In this document: piece by piece, positions 57,039 to 64,000 of the stretch
Numbering within the stretch: position 1 is the stretch's first letter
Layout of the letters: every line of letters begins with the position of its first letter
From: Serratia plymuthica NBRC 102599
Lineage (GTDB): Bacteria; Pseudomonadota; Gammaproteobacteria; Enterobacterales; Enterobacteriaceae
Direction: 5' to 3'
Assembly (NCBI RefSeq): GCF_001590925.1
Contig: NZ_BCTU01000019.1
Coordinates: 62,001-126,000 of the forward strand
Length of the DNA stretch: 64,000 nt
Made by a program: the position numbers and the translations under genes
Notes under the pieces: generated by a model
Told to the model about the DNA's origin: nothing
What the model saw: the letters and a program-made list of their open reading frames with translations, nothing else
Databases searched by the model: none

Positions 57039-58393
57039 AACATCTCAGCTTGCGGCTGCGGCTGATCCTGATTTTCAGCCTGCTGGCGCTGGTGACCTGG
57101 TGTTCCGCCAGCCTGGTGGCGTGGATGATGACGCGCAACAACATCAATGAAGTGTTTGATACCCAGCAGATGCTGTTTGCCAAGCGCCTGGCGACCGCCA
57201 ATCTGGGCGATCTGCTGGCCGACGAAAGCGTGCGTAGCCTGCCGAAAACCAAGAAGTTGGTGCATCACGGCAAGCGGGGCAAGCAGGATGACGACGCGTT
57301 GGCGTTCGCCATCTTCGACCGCAACGGCAAGATGTTGCTCAATGACGGTGAAAACGGCGCGGATTTCCGCTTTGACGGTGAGCGCGAAGGCTTTACCGAT
57401 GGCGAAAGGCTGGGCGATGACGACAGCTGGCGGCTGCTGTGGCTGACCAGCCCGGACGGCCGCTATCGTATCGTTGTCGGCCAGGAGTGGGATTACCGGC
57501 AGGATATGGCGCTGGGTATGGTCACCGGGCAACTGGTGCCGTGGCTGGTGACGTTGCCGATTTTGATGCTGTTGATCGCGCTGATGGTGGGGCGTGAACT
57601 GCGGCCACTGCGCGCGGTGGCCGTCGGGCTGCGCAAACGCGCACCGGACGACGCTACGCCGCTGGATGCGCGTCAGGTACCGACCGAAGTCAGGCCGCTG
57701 GTGGATGCGCTGAACGCGCTGTTTGCGCGCATCAATGCGTTGCTGGTGCGTGAGCGGCGTTTTACCTCAGATGCTGCCCATGAGCTGCGTAGCCCATTGG
57801 CGGCGCTGCGGGTGCAGACGGAAGTGGTGCAATTGGCCGGTGACGATGAGCCGATGCGCGAGCATGCGCTGGGCAATCTGACGGTGAGCATCGATCGTGC
57901 CACCCGCCTGGTCGATCAGTTGCTGACGTTGTCGCGGTTGGATTCACTGTCGGATTTGGCCGATTTGGAGCCGGTCGACTGGAGCCGGCTAGTGCCGATG
58001 ACGTTGGCGGAGCAGGATCGTCATGCTCACGCCGCCGGTGTCACGTTGCGTTACGAACAGCAGGGCATGCCGGCACCGTTACAGGGGCAAGCGTTGCTGC
58101 TGTCGCTGCTGGTGCGTAATTTGGTGGACAATGCGGTACGTTACACGCCTGCGGGCGGCACCGTCACTGTGAGGCTTACAGAGCGCTTGCTGGCGGTCGA
58201 AGACAATGGGCCGGGGATAACGGCGGAGCACCTGGTACGGCTGGGGGAGCGCTTTTATCGTCCGCCGGGCCAGGAGCAAACCGGCAGCGGGTTGGGGCTG
58301 TCTATCGTGCAGCGCATCGCCGGTTTGCACGGGCTGCGCATCAGCTTTGCCAACCGGGCAGAAGGCGGGTTTGTCGCTCAGGTGATGCTGTAG
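57035..58393 (+). CDS. qseC: Two-component sensor histidine kinase, QseC-like
   Basis: This 452-aa inner-membrane kinase starts with GTG. Membrane segments lie at about residues 9-31 and 167-186, with a periplasmic sensor loop between. HAMP and dimerisation domains follow, with the phosphorylated His249 in [17 protein letters not shown]. The ATPase domain has [19 protein letters not shown] and [13 protein letters not shown]. coli QseC (449 aa) is reported to respond to catecholamines and autoinducer-3. The ligand here is untested. Confidence 0.88.
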   Translation: MKHLSLRLRLILIFSLLALVTWCSASLVAWMMTRNNINEVFDTQQMLFAKRLATANLGDLLADESVRSLPKTKKLVHHGKRGKQDDDALAFAIFDRNGKMLLNDGENGADFRFDGEREGFTDGERLGDDDSWRLLWLTSPDGRYRIVVGQEWDYRQDMALGMVTGQLVPWLVTLPILMLLIALMVGRELRPLRAVAVGLRKRAPDDATPLDARQVPTEVRPLVDALNALFARINALLVRERRFTSDAAHELRSPLAALRVQTEVVQLAGDDEPMREHALGNLTVSIDRATRLVDQLLTLSRLDSLSDLADLEPVDWSRLVPMTLAEQDRHAHAAGVTLRYEQQGMPAPLQGQALLLSLLVRNLVDNAVRYTPAGGTVTVRLTERLLAVEDNGPGITAEHLVRLGERFYRPPGQEQTGSGLGLSIVQRIAGLHGLRISFANRAEGGFVAQVML

Positions 58394-58417
58394 GGGGCGC
58401 TGCATGCCGCGCCCGAC

Positions 58418-58918
58418 TCAGGCTTTTTGTTTGGGCTGATGCCAAAGTTCCATGCCGTTCTCCGGCACGCGCTTCAGGCAACTGGCCAGCGACTCACCGT
58501 CAGGGAACACCAATTCGGGGGCGATTTCCGCCAGCGGGTAGAGCATGAACTCGCGTTCTTTCAGGCCGTAATGCGGCACTGTCAGGCGATCGGTATGAAT
58601 AACCTGCTCGCCATACAGCATGATGTCCAGATCGAGGGTGCGCGGGCCCCAGCGCTCATCTTTGCGCACACGGCCCTGATTGCGTTCTATCGCTTGGGTA
58701 TGATCGAGCAGTTGTTCGGCGGGCAGCAAGGTATCCAGCGCCACCACCGCATTGAGAAAGTCCGGCTGGTTCTGCGGCCCCAGCGGCTTGGTGCGGTAAA
58801 ACGACGAACAAAGGATCAATCGGGTGCGCGGAAGATGCTCCAGCGCCTCCAGTGCGGCTTTTACCTGTTGCAGCGGTTGCGCCAGGTTACTCCCCAGCGC
58901 GATATAAACGCGGATCAT
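58418..58918 (-). CDS. folK: 6-hydroxymethyl-7,8-dihydropterin pyrophosphokinase
   Basis: This folate synthesis enzyme transfers pyrophosphate from ATP to the pterin. The 166-aa product has YIALGSNLAQPLQQVKAAL and the HPPK signature RWGPRTLDLDIMLYG. The start codon overlaps the pcnB stop (TAATG), so expression is coupled. Confidence 0.96.
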   Translation of the reverse strand: MIRVYIALGSNLAQPLQQVKAALEALEHLPRTRLILCSSFYRTKPLGPQNQPDFLNAVVALDTLLPAEQLLDHTQAIERNQGRVRKDERWGPRTLDLDIMLYGEQVIHTDRLTVPHYGLKEREFMLYPLAEIAPELVFPDGESLASCLKRVPENGMELWHQPKQKA

Positions 58919-60471
58919 TATGCTCCTTCTTTACGCGGCGTCCGGCGGCGAGGGCGACGCTGACGCGCGCGACGTGGCGCGGGGTCGTCACCCAAAGTAC
59001 TCAACATGGTTTTCTGACGCGCCGGCGTGGCTTCCTGGAACTCGCCCCACCATTCGGTCAGACGCAGCATTTCCTGGTTTTCTTCCACTTCGGCGCGCAG
59101 CGCCAGCAGATCGTAAGCGGCGCGGAATTTCGGGTGTTCCATCAGCTTGTGCGCACGTTTGCCCTGACGGCGAGACAGGCGCAACTGCAACTGCCAGATA
59201 TCGCGAACCAACGTGGTGATGCGTTTCGGGATCGCCAGCGAACGACACTGTTCGTCCAGCACGTCGTTCATCGCCAACGCGAAGGCGTCGTAATACGCCA
59301 GCCCGCTTTCCTGCGCCAGTTTCTGCGCATGTTCCAGCAGCGGATACCAAAGCATAGCAGCAAACAGGAACGCCGGATTGACGCGCATGTCGTTCTGCAG
59401 CCGATAATCGGTGTTTTTCAGCACCTGTGCCAGAATGCGCTCCATCGGCGTGTCATGGCTAGGCGTGAAGTGGCGTGCTATCTGCGGGAACAGCGGCTGG
59501 AACAGCTGGTATTCGCACAGTTTCAAATAGGTTGGGTAACCGTAACCTGCCTGCAGCAGCTTGAGCGATTCCTCAAACAGACGCGCCGGCGGGATCTCAT
59601 GCAGCAACGACGCCAGGCGTGGGATCGGCTCGGCGGTTTCGTCGCTGATGCTCATGTCCAGCTTGGCGGCAAAGCGCACCGCACGCAGCATGCGCACCGG
59701 ATCTTCGCGGTAGCGGGTTTCCGGATCGCCGATCAGGCGAATCACGCCCTGTTGCAGGTCACGCATACCGTCAACGTAATCACGCAGGGTGAAGTCCGCC
59801 ACGCCGTAATACAGACTGTTGATGGTGAAGTCGCGGCGCTGAGCATCTTCTTCGATCGAACCGAAGATGTTGTCGCGCAACAGCATGCCATTTTGGGCCT
59901 GCTGGGAAGAATTCTTGTCTGATTCCGGGGTTTGCTGCTCGTGGTGGCCGCGGAAAGTGGCAACCTCGATGATTTCCGGCCCGAACATCACGTGCGCCAG
60001 ACGGAAACGGCGGCCGACCAGGCGGCAGTTACGGAACAGCTTGCGCACCTGATCTGGCGTGGCGTTGGTGGTGATGTCGAAATCTTTCGGCTTTTTGCCG
60101 AGCAACAAATCGCGCACGCCGCCACCGACCAGATAAGCTTCGTAGCCGGATTTGTTCAGGCGGTACAACACCTTCAGCGCATTCTCACTGATGTCTTTGC
60201 GTGAGATTGAATGCTGATCGCGTGGGATCACGGTCATAGGGCCGGTTCCCTCCGCTGCGGGAAAAGGTGGGCGCTTACGCGGCGCAGGCCGGCGGGCAGG
60301 GGTTTCTCTGCCGCTTTCGGCGTGCCGTTGTTGTTGCGGCGCGGCAGGCTGTTCAGCCACCACGCTTTCTTCGCGGATTACCTTTTTATCGCTCACCGGC
60401 GCATCCTCGCGGGGCAGCTTGTCATCGCGGATTAGTACCTTACGGCAGAAATTGGCTACTCGGGTAAAAAT
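58918..60471 (-). CDS. pcnB: Poly(A) polymerase I, ATT start codon
   Basis: PcnB adds poly(A) tails to RNA 3' ends and so promotes decay. The nucleotidyltransferase core is [19 protein letters not shown], and the RNA-binding region [14 protein letters not shown] is intact. The first ATG-like codon is a GTG at 60396. However, the frame continues upstream through [12 protein letters not shown], identical to the known E. coli N-terminus, to an ATT at 60469-60471 with GAGG seven bases before it. E. coli pcnB is one of two genes known to start at AUU, so I accept it here. That gives 517 aa (E. coli 465), the extra residues being a Pro/Arg-rich linker at about 35-75. Confidence 0.93.
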   Translation of the reverse strand: MFTRVANFCRKVLIRDDKLPREDAPVSDKKVIREESVVAEQPAAPQQQRHAESGRETPARRPAPRKRPPFPAAEGTGPMTVIPRDQHSISRKDISENALKVLYRLNKSGYEAYLVGGGVRDLLLGKKPKDFDITTNATPDQVRKLFRNCRLVGRRFRLAHVMFGPEIIEVATFRGHHEQQTPESDKNSSQQAQNGMLLRDNIFGSIEEDAQRRDFTINSLYYGVADFTLRDYVDGMRDLQQGVIRLIGDPETRYREDPVRMLRAVRFAAKLDMSISDETAEPIPRLASLLHEIPPARLFEESLKLLQAGYGYPTYLKLCEYQLFQPLFPQIARHFTPSHDTPMERILAQVLKNTDYRLQNDMRVNPAFLFAAMLWYPLLEHAQKLAQESGLAYYDAFALAMNDVLDEQCRSLAIPKRITTLVRDIWQLQLRLSRRQGKRAHKLMEHPKFRAAYDLLALRAEVEENQEMLRLTEWWGEFQEATPARQKTMLSTLGDDPAPRRARQRRPRRRTPRKEGA

Positions 60472-60532
60472 GGTACACCTCGATAGTGACTGATAAAAAT
60501 GGAGCTAACAAAAAATAGCGGCTAATCATAGC

Positions 60533-61432
60533 TCACCATGGCTCCTTTGAGAATGCCGATGTGTTTTCATCCACCTGGCGCGGCACATTTTCTAACGTCC
60601 AGTGTGCTATAGCCCAGCTCAATAATAACGACAGGTCAAGATCTTGCCAGCTTTCCGGCAGCGGTTGACGCAGAAATTTCAGCGCGGCGATCAACACCGG
60701 GCGCGGATCGCCTTCGGGCAGCGCGGGGGCATGATTTTGCTTCGACAACTTGATGCCGTTTGCGCCCAGCGCCAACGGCAGATGCACATAGGCGGGGACC
60801 GGCGCCTGCAACTGATGATACAGCGCAATCTGGCGCACTGTCGGCTCAATCAGATCGGCGCCACGCACGATTTCGGTCACGCCCTGGAAATGGTCGTCAA
60901 CCACCACTGCCAAATTATAGGCAAACAACCCATCGCGTCGGCGAATGATAAAATCTTCCCGCGCCAAAGCCGGATCGGCCCGCAACTCGCCTTGCAGGCG
61001 ATCGTGAAAGGCGTAAACCGGTGTGGATTGACGTAAACGGATAGCGGCGCCCTGCGGACCAAGATGCAAATCACGGCAGTGGCCGTCATACAAACCGCCA
61101 ATTTGCTGGATACGGCTGCGGGTGCAATTGCAGAAATAGCTAAGCCCCTGTTGTTGCAGCTGATCCAGGGTTGCGCGGTAGGCTTCGTGACGTTGGGATT
61201 GATAGATGACCTGGCCGTCCCAGAGGAGACCATAGTGTTCCAGTGCGGATAAGATACGGGCGGCCGCACCGGCGACTTCGCGCGGAGGGTCAATATCTTC
61301 AATGCGAACCAGCCACTGCCCGCGTTGGGCACGAGCCTGGAGGTAGCTTCCCAGAGCGGCAATCAGCGAGCCGAAATGCAGATCCCCGGAAGGCGATGGG
61401 GCAAAGCGCCCCACATAATGACTTTCTTGCAT
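60533..61432 (-). CDS. gluQ: Glutamyl-Q tRNA(Asp) synthetase
   Basis: This truncated glutamyl-tRNA synthetase paralogue attaches Glu to queuosine in tRNA-Asp and lacks an anticodon-binding domain. It has 299 aa. The HIGH-like motif is [11 protein letters not shown], and KLSKQNH is the KMSKS equivalent. Zinc ligands are CNC and YDGHC. The start [13 protein letters not shown] is preferred over ATG at 61471. It lies between dksA and pcnB as in E. coli. Confidence 0.95.
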   Translation of the reverse strand: MQESHYVGRFAPSPSGDLHFGSLIAALGSYLQARAQRGQWLVRIEDIDPPREVAGAAARILSALEHYGLLWDGQVIYQSQRHEAYRATLDQLQQQGLSYFCNCTRSRIQQIGGLYDGHCRDLHLGPQGAAIRLRQSTPVYAFHDRLQGELRADPALAREDFIIRRRDGLFAYNLAVVVDDHFQGVTEIVRGADLIEPTVRQIALYHQLQAPVPAYVHLPLALGANGIKLSKQNHAPALPEGDPRPVLIAALKFLRQPLPESWQDLDLSLLLSWAIAHWTLENVPRQVDENTSAFSKEPW

Positions 61433-61462
61433 ATCAGAGGGGAAAGGTTCCCTTTTCTCTGT

Positions 61463-61488
61463 GTGGCGCACGTTGGAGCGTGCGCCAC
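61463..61488. repeat. 10-bp inverted repeat between dksA and gluQ
   Basis: GTGGCGCACG and CGTGCGCCAC pair perfectly around a 6-nt loop in the 72-bp gap. No T-run follows on the minus strand, so it is more likely an mRNA processing or stability element than a terminator. Confidence 0.55.
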
Positions 61489-61504
61489 AGCGGTAACAAC
61501 TGTA

Positions 61505-61960
61505 TTAGCCGGCCATCTGCTTTTCGCGGATTTCTGCCAGGGTCTTGCAGTCGATGCACAAATCGGCAGTCGGACGCGCTTCAAGGCGACGAATACCGAT
61601 CTCCACGCCGCAGGAGTCGCAGTAGCCGAAATCTTCGTCTTCCACTTTCTTCAGCGTTTTCTCGATCTTTTTGATCAGTTTGTGTTCACGGTCACGGTTA
61701 CGCAGTTCAAGGCTGAACTCTTCTTCCTGCGCGGCACGGTCTACCGGATCCGGGAAGTTGGCCGCTTCGTCTTGCATATGCGATACAGTACGGTCCACTT
61801 CGTCCCTGAGCTGGTTGCGCCACGCTTCAAGAATAAGCTTGAAATGCTTCAACTGGGCGACGTTCATGTACTCTTCGCCCGGCTTCTCTTGGTACGGCTC
61901 CACCCCAGCGATGGCGAGAATGCTCAAGGACGAGGTTTTACGGGTTTGCCCTTCTTGCAT
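61505..61960 (-). CDS. dksA: RNA polymerase-binding transcription factor DksA
   Basis: DksA binds the RNA polymerase secondary channel and works with ppGpp in the stringent response. It has 151 aa, nearly identical to E. coli. The coiled coil carries the tip residues in [14 protein letters not shown]. The zinc finger uses CDSC and CIDC. It has 180 bp of upstream sequence before sfsA, which must hold its promoter. Confidence 0.98.
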   Translation of the reverse strand: MQEGQTRKTSSLSILAIAGVEPYQEKPGEEYMNVAQLKHFKLILEAWRNQLRDEVDRTVSHMQDEAANFPDPVDRAAQEEEFSLELRNRDREHKLIKKIEKTLKKVEDEDFGYCDSCGVEIGIRRLEARPTADLCIDCKTLAEIREKQMAG

Positions 61961-62142
61961 GTTGCTTCTCCTACATACACACGCACTATCGAATCCCCAA
62001 TGCGGGGGAAAAACAGGCCGCTATAAATAACAGATGGAAGGTAGGTTGGCAATTATTCCTGTCGCCTGCTTGACAATGCTGTGAAGGAAGGCGTATTTGG
62101 CGACGCGATGACCGGTTGTTGAATTATTGGTGCCCGGTGCCG

Positions 62143-62850
62143 CTAATCGATAAAAAACGGTAACTTATCACAGAGAGATATACCGTCAGGTGATAATTTA
62201 GCCCCATAACAAACGACTTCTACTCCCAACTGCCGAACCTGTGCCAACAGTGCCGCATAACGCTCATCTATATGATGTGCCGGTGCGACCTGTTCAATAC
62301 CGCTATGTAACACAGCAAAAAACAAAACCGCCCGCTGCCCGCTTTCAACCACGCCGAGCAACTCACGCAGATGCTTTTGTCCTCTGAGCGTTACCGCATC
62401 AGGGAAGTAACCACGTTGTTGTTGCAGTAATGTGACTGACTTAACTTCAATATAGCAGTTAACCCTGTTTTCTGCCTGTAATAACAAATCGATACGGCTG
62501 TTTTCACTGCCATATCTTACTTCGCCGCTGATTTTACTGTAACCGGATAATTCATTGATTAAATTCTGTTCAATGGCTTCGCGCACCAATCCGTTGGCGC
62601 GAAGGGTGTTGACGCAGATCCAATCCCCCTGTTGGGTGTGCGTCAACTCCCAGCTGTGGGCATATTTGCGCTTGGCGTTATCCGAAGTGGAATACCAAAG
62701 GGTATCGCCTGGGGTGGCGCAGCCGGTCATGGCACCCGTGTTGGCGCAGTGCAGGGTAAATGTTTCGCCTTCCGGGGTAATCGCGTCGGCCAGAAAGCGC
62801 TTGTAGCGTTTAATCAGCGTGGCGGAACGTAGCGGTGGGGTGAAAATCAT
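62143..62850 (-). CDS. sfsA: Sugar fermentation stimulation protein homologue
   Basis: This 235-aa SfsA-family protein (E. coli 234) starts [20 protein letters not shown]. It has [28 protein letters not shown] and [13 protein letters not shown], consistent with a restriction-endonuclease-like fold. The cellular role is uncertain. The start overlaps the thpR stop (ATGA). Confidence 0.95.
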   Translation of the reverse strand: MIFTPPLRSATLIKRYKRFLADAITPEGETFTLHCANTGAMTGCATPGDTLWYSTSDNAKRKYAHSWELTHTQQGDWICVNTLRANGLVREAIEQNLINELSGYSKISGEVRYGSENSRIDLLLQAENRVNCYIEVKSVTLLQQQRGYFPDAVTLRGQKHLRELLGVVESGQRAVLFFAVLHSGIEQVAPAHHIDERYAALLAQVRQLGVEVVCYGAKLSPDGISLCDKLPFFID

Positions 62851-63389
62851 GGGGTATCCTGATGGGCTAAAGGCCATTGTTCCAGCGGGTGATAACGCGT
62901 GCGACCGTTCTCAAATACCGACTGGTACAGCGTGAAGGAGTCGGCGCTGAAGGTCCAGCCCGGCGTTGCGGGCGGCACGGCTACCGGTTGCGTTGCAGAG
63001 CGCAGCAGGGTGATGTGCGGATGAAACGGCATCGGGCTTTGGTAGCAGCCGCTGCGGGCCGCCTGTGATCGCAACAGCTCCGCCAGTTGCAACGCCCCTC
63101 GCGGTGCGCGGCGGGTGCCAAGCCATACCACGCCAGGGCGCGGCCAGTGGCCAAGATCGTCCAGTATCATGCTGAAGCCGGGTTGGATAATGCGGCCGGC
63201 CAGCTTTTTCAGCGCGGTTTCCTTTTGCGCGCTGACATCACCGAGAAACGCCAGCGTCAGATGCAGGTTGGCTGCGGCGACTGGCCGACCGGCTTCGGGC
63301 GTGAAAGCTTCGGCGCGCCAGCGAATCACCTGTTGCTGCAGTGCATCCGGTAAGGTCAGGGCGAAAAACAGGCGGCGCGAACTGGACAT
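62847..63389 (-). CDS. thpR: RNA 2',3'-cyclic phosphodiesterase
   Basis: This 2H phosphoesterase was formerly called LigT. The 180-aa product (E. coli 176) has both HxTx motifs, HLTLAFLG and HITLLRS. The start [15 protein letters not shown] matches the family. It forms an operon with sfsA and diverges from hrpB. Confidence 0.94.
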   Translation of the reverse strand: MSSSRRLFFALTLPDALQQQVIRWRAEAFTPEAGRPVAAANLHLTLAFLGDVSAQKETALKKLAGRIIQPGFSMILDDLGHWPRPGVVWLGTRRAPRGALQLAELLRSQAARSGCYQSPMPFHPHITLLRSATQPVAVPPATPGWTFSADSFTLYQSVFENGRTRYHPLEQWPLAHQDTP

Positions 63390-63469
63390 AGATACCCGGC
63401 AAATGAATGAAACGCAGAGTCTAATGCTACAATGTGCGTCGCCCAATGTTAACCACTACGGAGAGTTCT

Positions 63470-64000
63470 GTGTCTTCACTGCCCGTCAGTGCGGTTCTTG
63501 ATGAATTGCTCACTGCGCTGCAATCCGCCCCGCAGGTGTTGCTGCACGCGCCAACCGGCGCCGGTAAATCGACCTGGTTACCGCTGCAGATCCTGGCTAA
63601 ATCCGGCCTGCCGGGCCGCATCATCATGCTGGAGCCGCGCCGGCTGGCGGCGAAAAACGTGGCGTATCGGTTGGCACAACAGTTGGGGGAAGAACCGGGC
63701 CAGACCGTGGGTTACCGCATGCGCGCCGAAAGCAAAAGTGGGCCGCATACCCGGCTGGAGGTAGTAACCGAAGGCATTCTCACTCGCATGTTGCAGCAGG
63801 ATGCCGAGTTGCAGGGCGTCTCGCTGGTGATCCTCGATGAATTCCATGAGCGCAGCCTGCAGGCCGATCTGGCGTTGGCGCTGTTGCTGGACGTGCAACA
63901 GGGGCTGCGAGACGATCTCAAACTGCTGATTATGTCTGCGACGCTGGATAACGCCCGTATGACGCAGCTGCTGCCGCAAGCGCCGGTGGTGGTGTCCGAG
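63470..64000 (+). CDS. hrpB: ATP-dependent RNA helicase HrpB (5' part, runs off the window)
   Basis: The GTG after GGAGAG starts MSSLPVSAVLDELLTALQSA, aligning with E. coli HrpB. The visible 177 codons hold Walker A APTGAGKST (27-35), motif Ia EPRRLAAKNVA, the DEAH-type box LDEFHERS and motif III SAT. The full protein would be about 810 aa. The gene is cut by the window edge. Confidence 0.95.
   Translation, partial: MSSLPVSAVLDELLTALQSAPQVLLHAPTGAGKSTWLPLQILAKSGLPGRIIMLEPRRLAAKNVAYRLAQQLGEEPGQTVGYRMRAESKSGPHTRLEVVTEGILTRMLQQDAELQGVSLVILDEFHERSLQADLALALLLDVQQGLRDDLKLLIMSATLDNARMTQLLPQAPVVVSE

Overview
The window looks like a chromosomal segment of a Serratia-type enterobacterium. The proteins are close to their Escherichia coli counterparts and most genes lie in E. 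coli-like blocks. The DNA is GC-rich, several ERIC repeats interrupt it, and proC sits inside the ygg operon. I assign the genus by pattern recognition, not by a search.

Layout. (1) 1-1.1 kb: a decayed IS3-family element, a partial copy of a tRNA-Phe 3' end, and the tRNA-Phe gene itself, a classical island integration site. (2) 1.2-19.8 kb: an ornithine decarboxylase with an arginine-rich leader peptide, then mltC-yggX-mutY, trmB-yggL, glsB, yggN, a DUF29 gene, the hemW-rdgB-yggU-yggT-proC-yggS operon, yggR, and ruvX-yqgE-gshB-rsmE-endA-sprT. (3) 20-31.7 kb: a more variable block with a class I fumarase, a Rob-like regulator, a predicted periplasmic molybdenum hydroxylase with its own maturation genes and a triheme cytochrome c, and an arabinosidase/sugar-symporter pair. 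(4) 31.8-44.8 kb: aroP, pdhR-aceE-aceF, lpd and acnB, linking glycolysis to the TCA cycle, with PdhR, TyrR and CRP-like sites. (5) 44.8-56.2 kb: yacL, speE-speD, yacC, cueO, hpt, can, yadGH, yadE, panD and panB-panC. (6) 56.3-64 kb: a QseBC-type two-component system where E. coli has fimbrial genes, then dksA-gluQ-pcnB-folK, sfsA, thpR and the start of hrpB.

The most interesting signal is in the lpd-acnB gap. A 40-codon hydrophobic peptide gene on the minus strand has its own terminator. It faces a roughly 100-nt candidate small RNA on the plus strand with a promoter and terminator. The first 20 nt of that RNA are nearly complementary to the leader of the peptide mRNA. This is the architecture of divergent type I toxin-antitoxin modules such as ZorO/OrzO, ShoB/OhsC and DinQ/AgrB, and I do not recognise the pair.

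Other notable points are an ATT start codon for pcnB, ERIC elements inside the predicted 5' untranslated regions of cueO and acnB, a tandem ERIC, a 19-bp-spacer CueR-type promoter for cueO, two PdhR boxes, and a remnant att-like repeat beside tRNA-Phe. Polyamine synthesis is split between the two ends: ornithine decarboxylase makes putrescine, and SpeD/SpeE convert it to spermidine.
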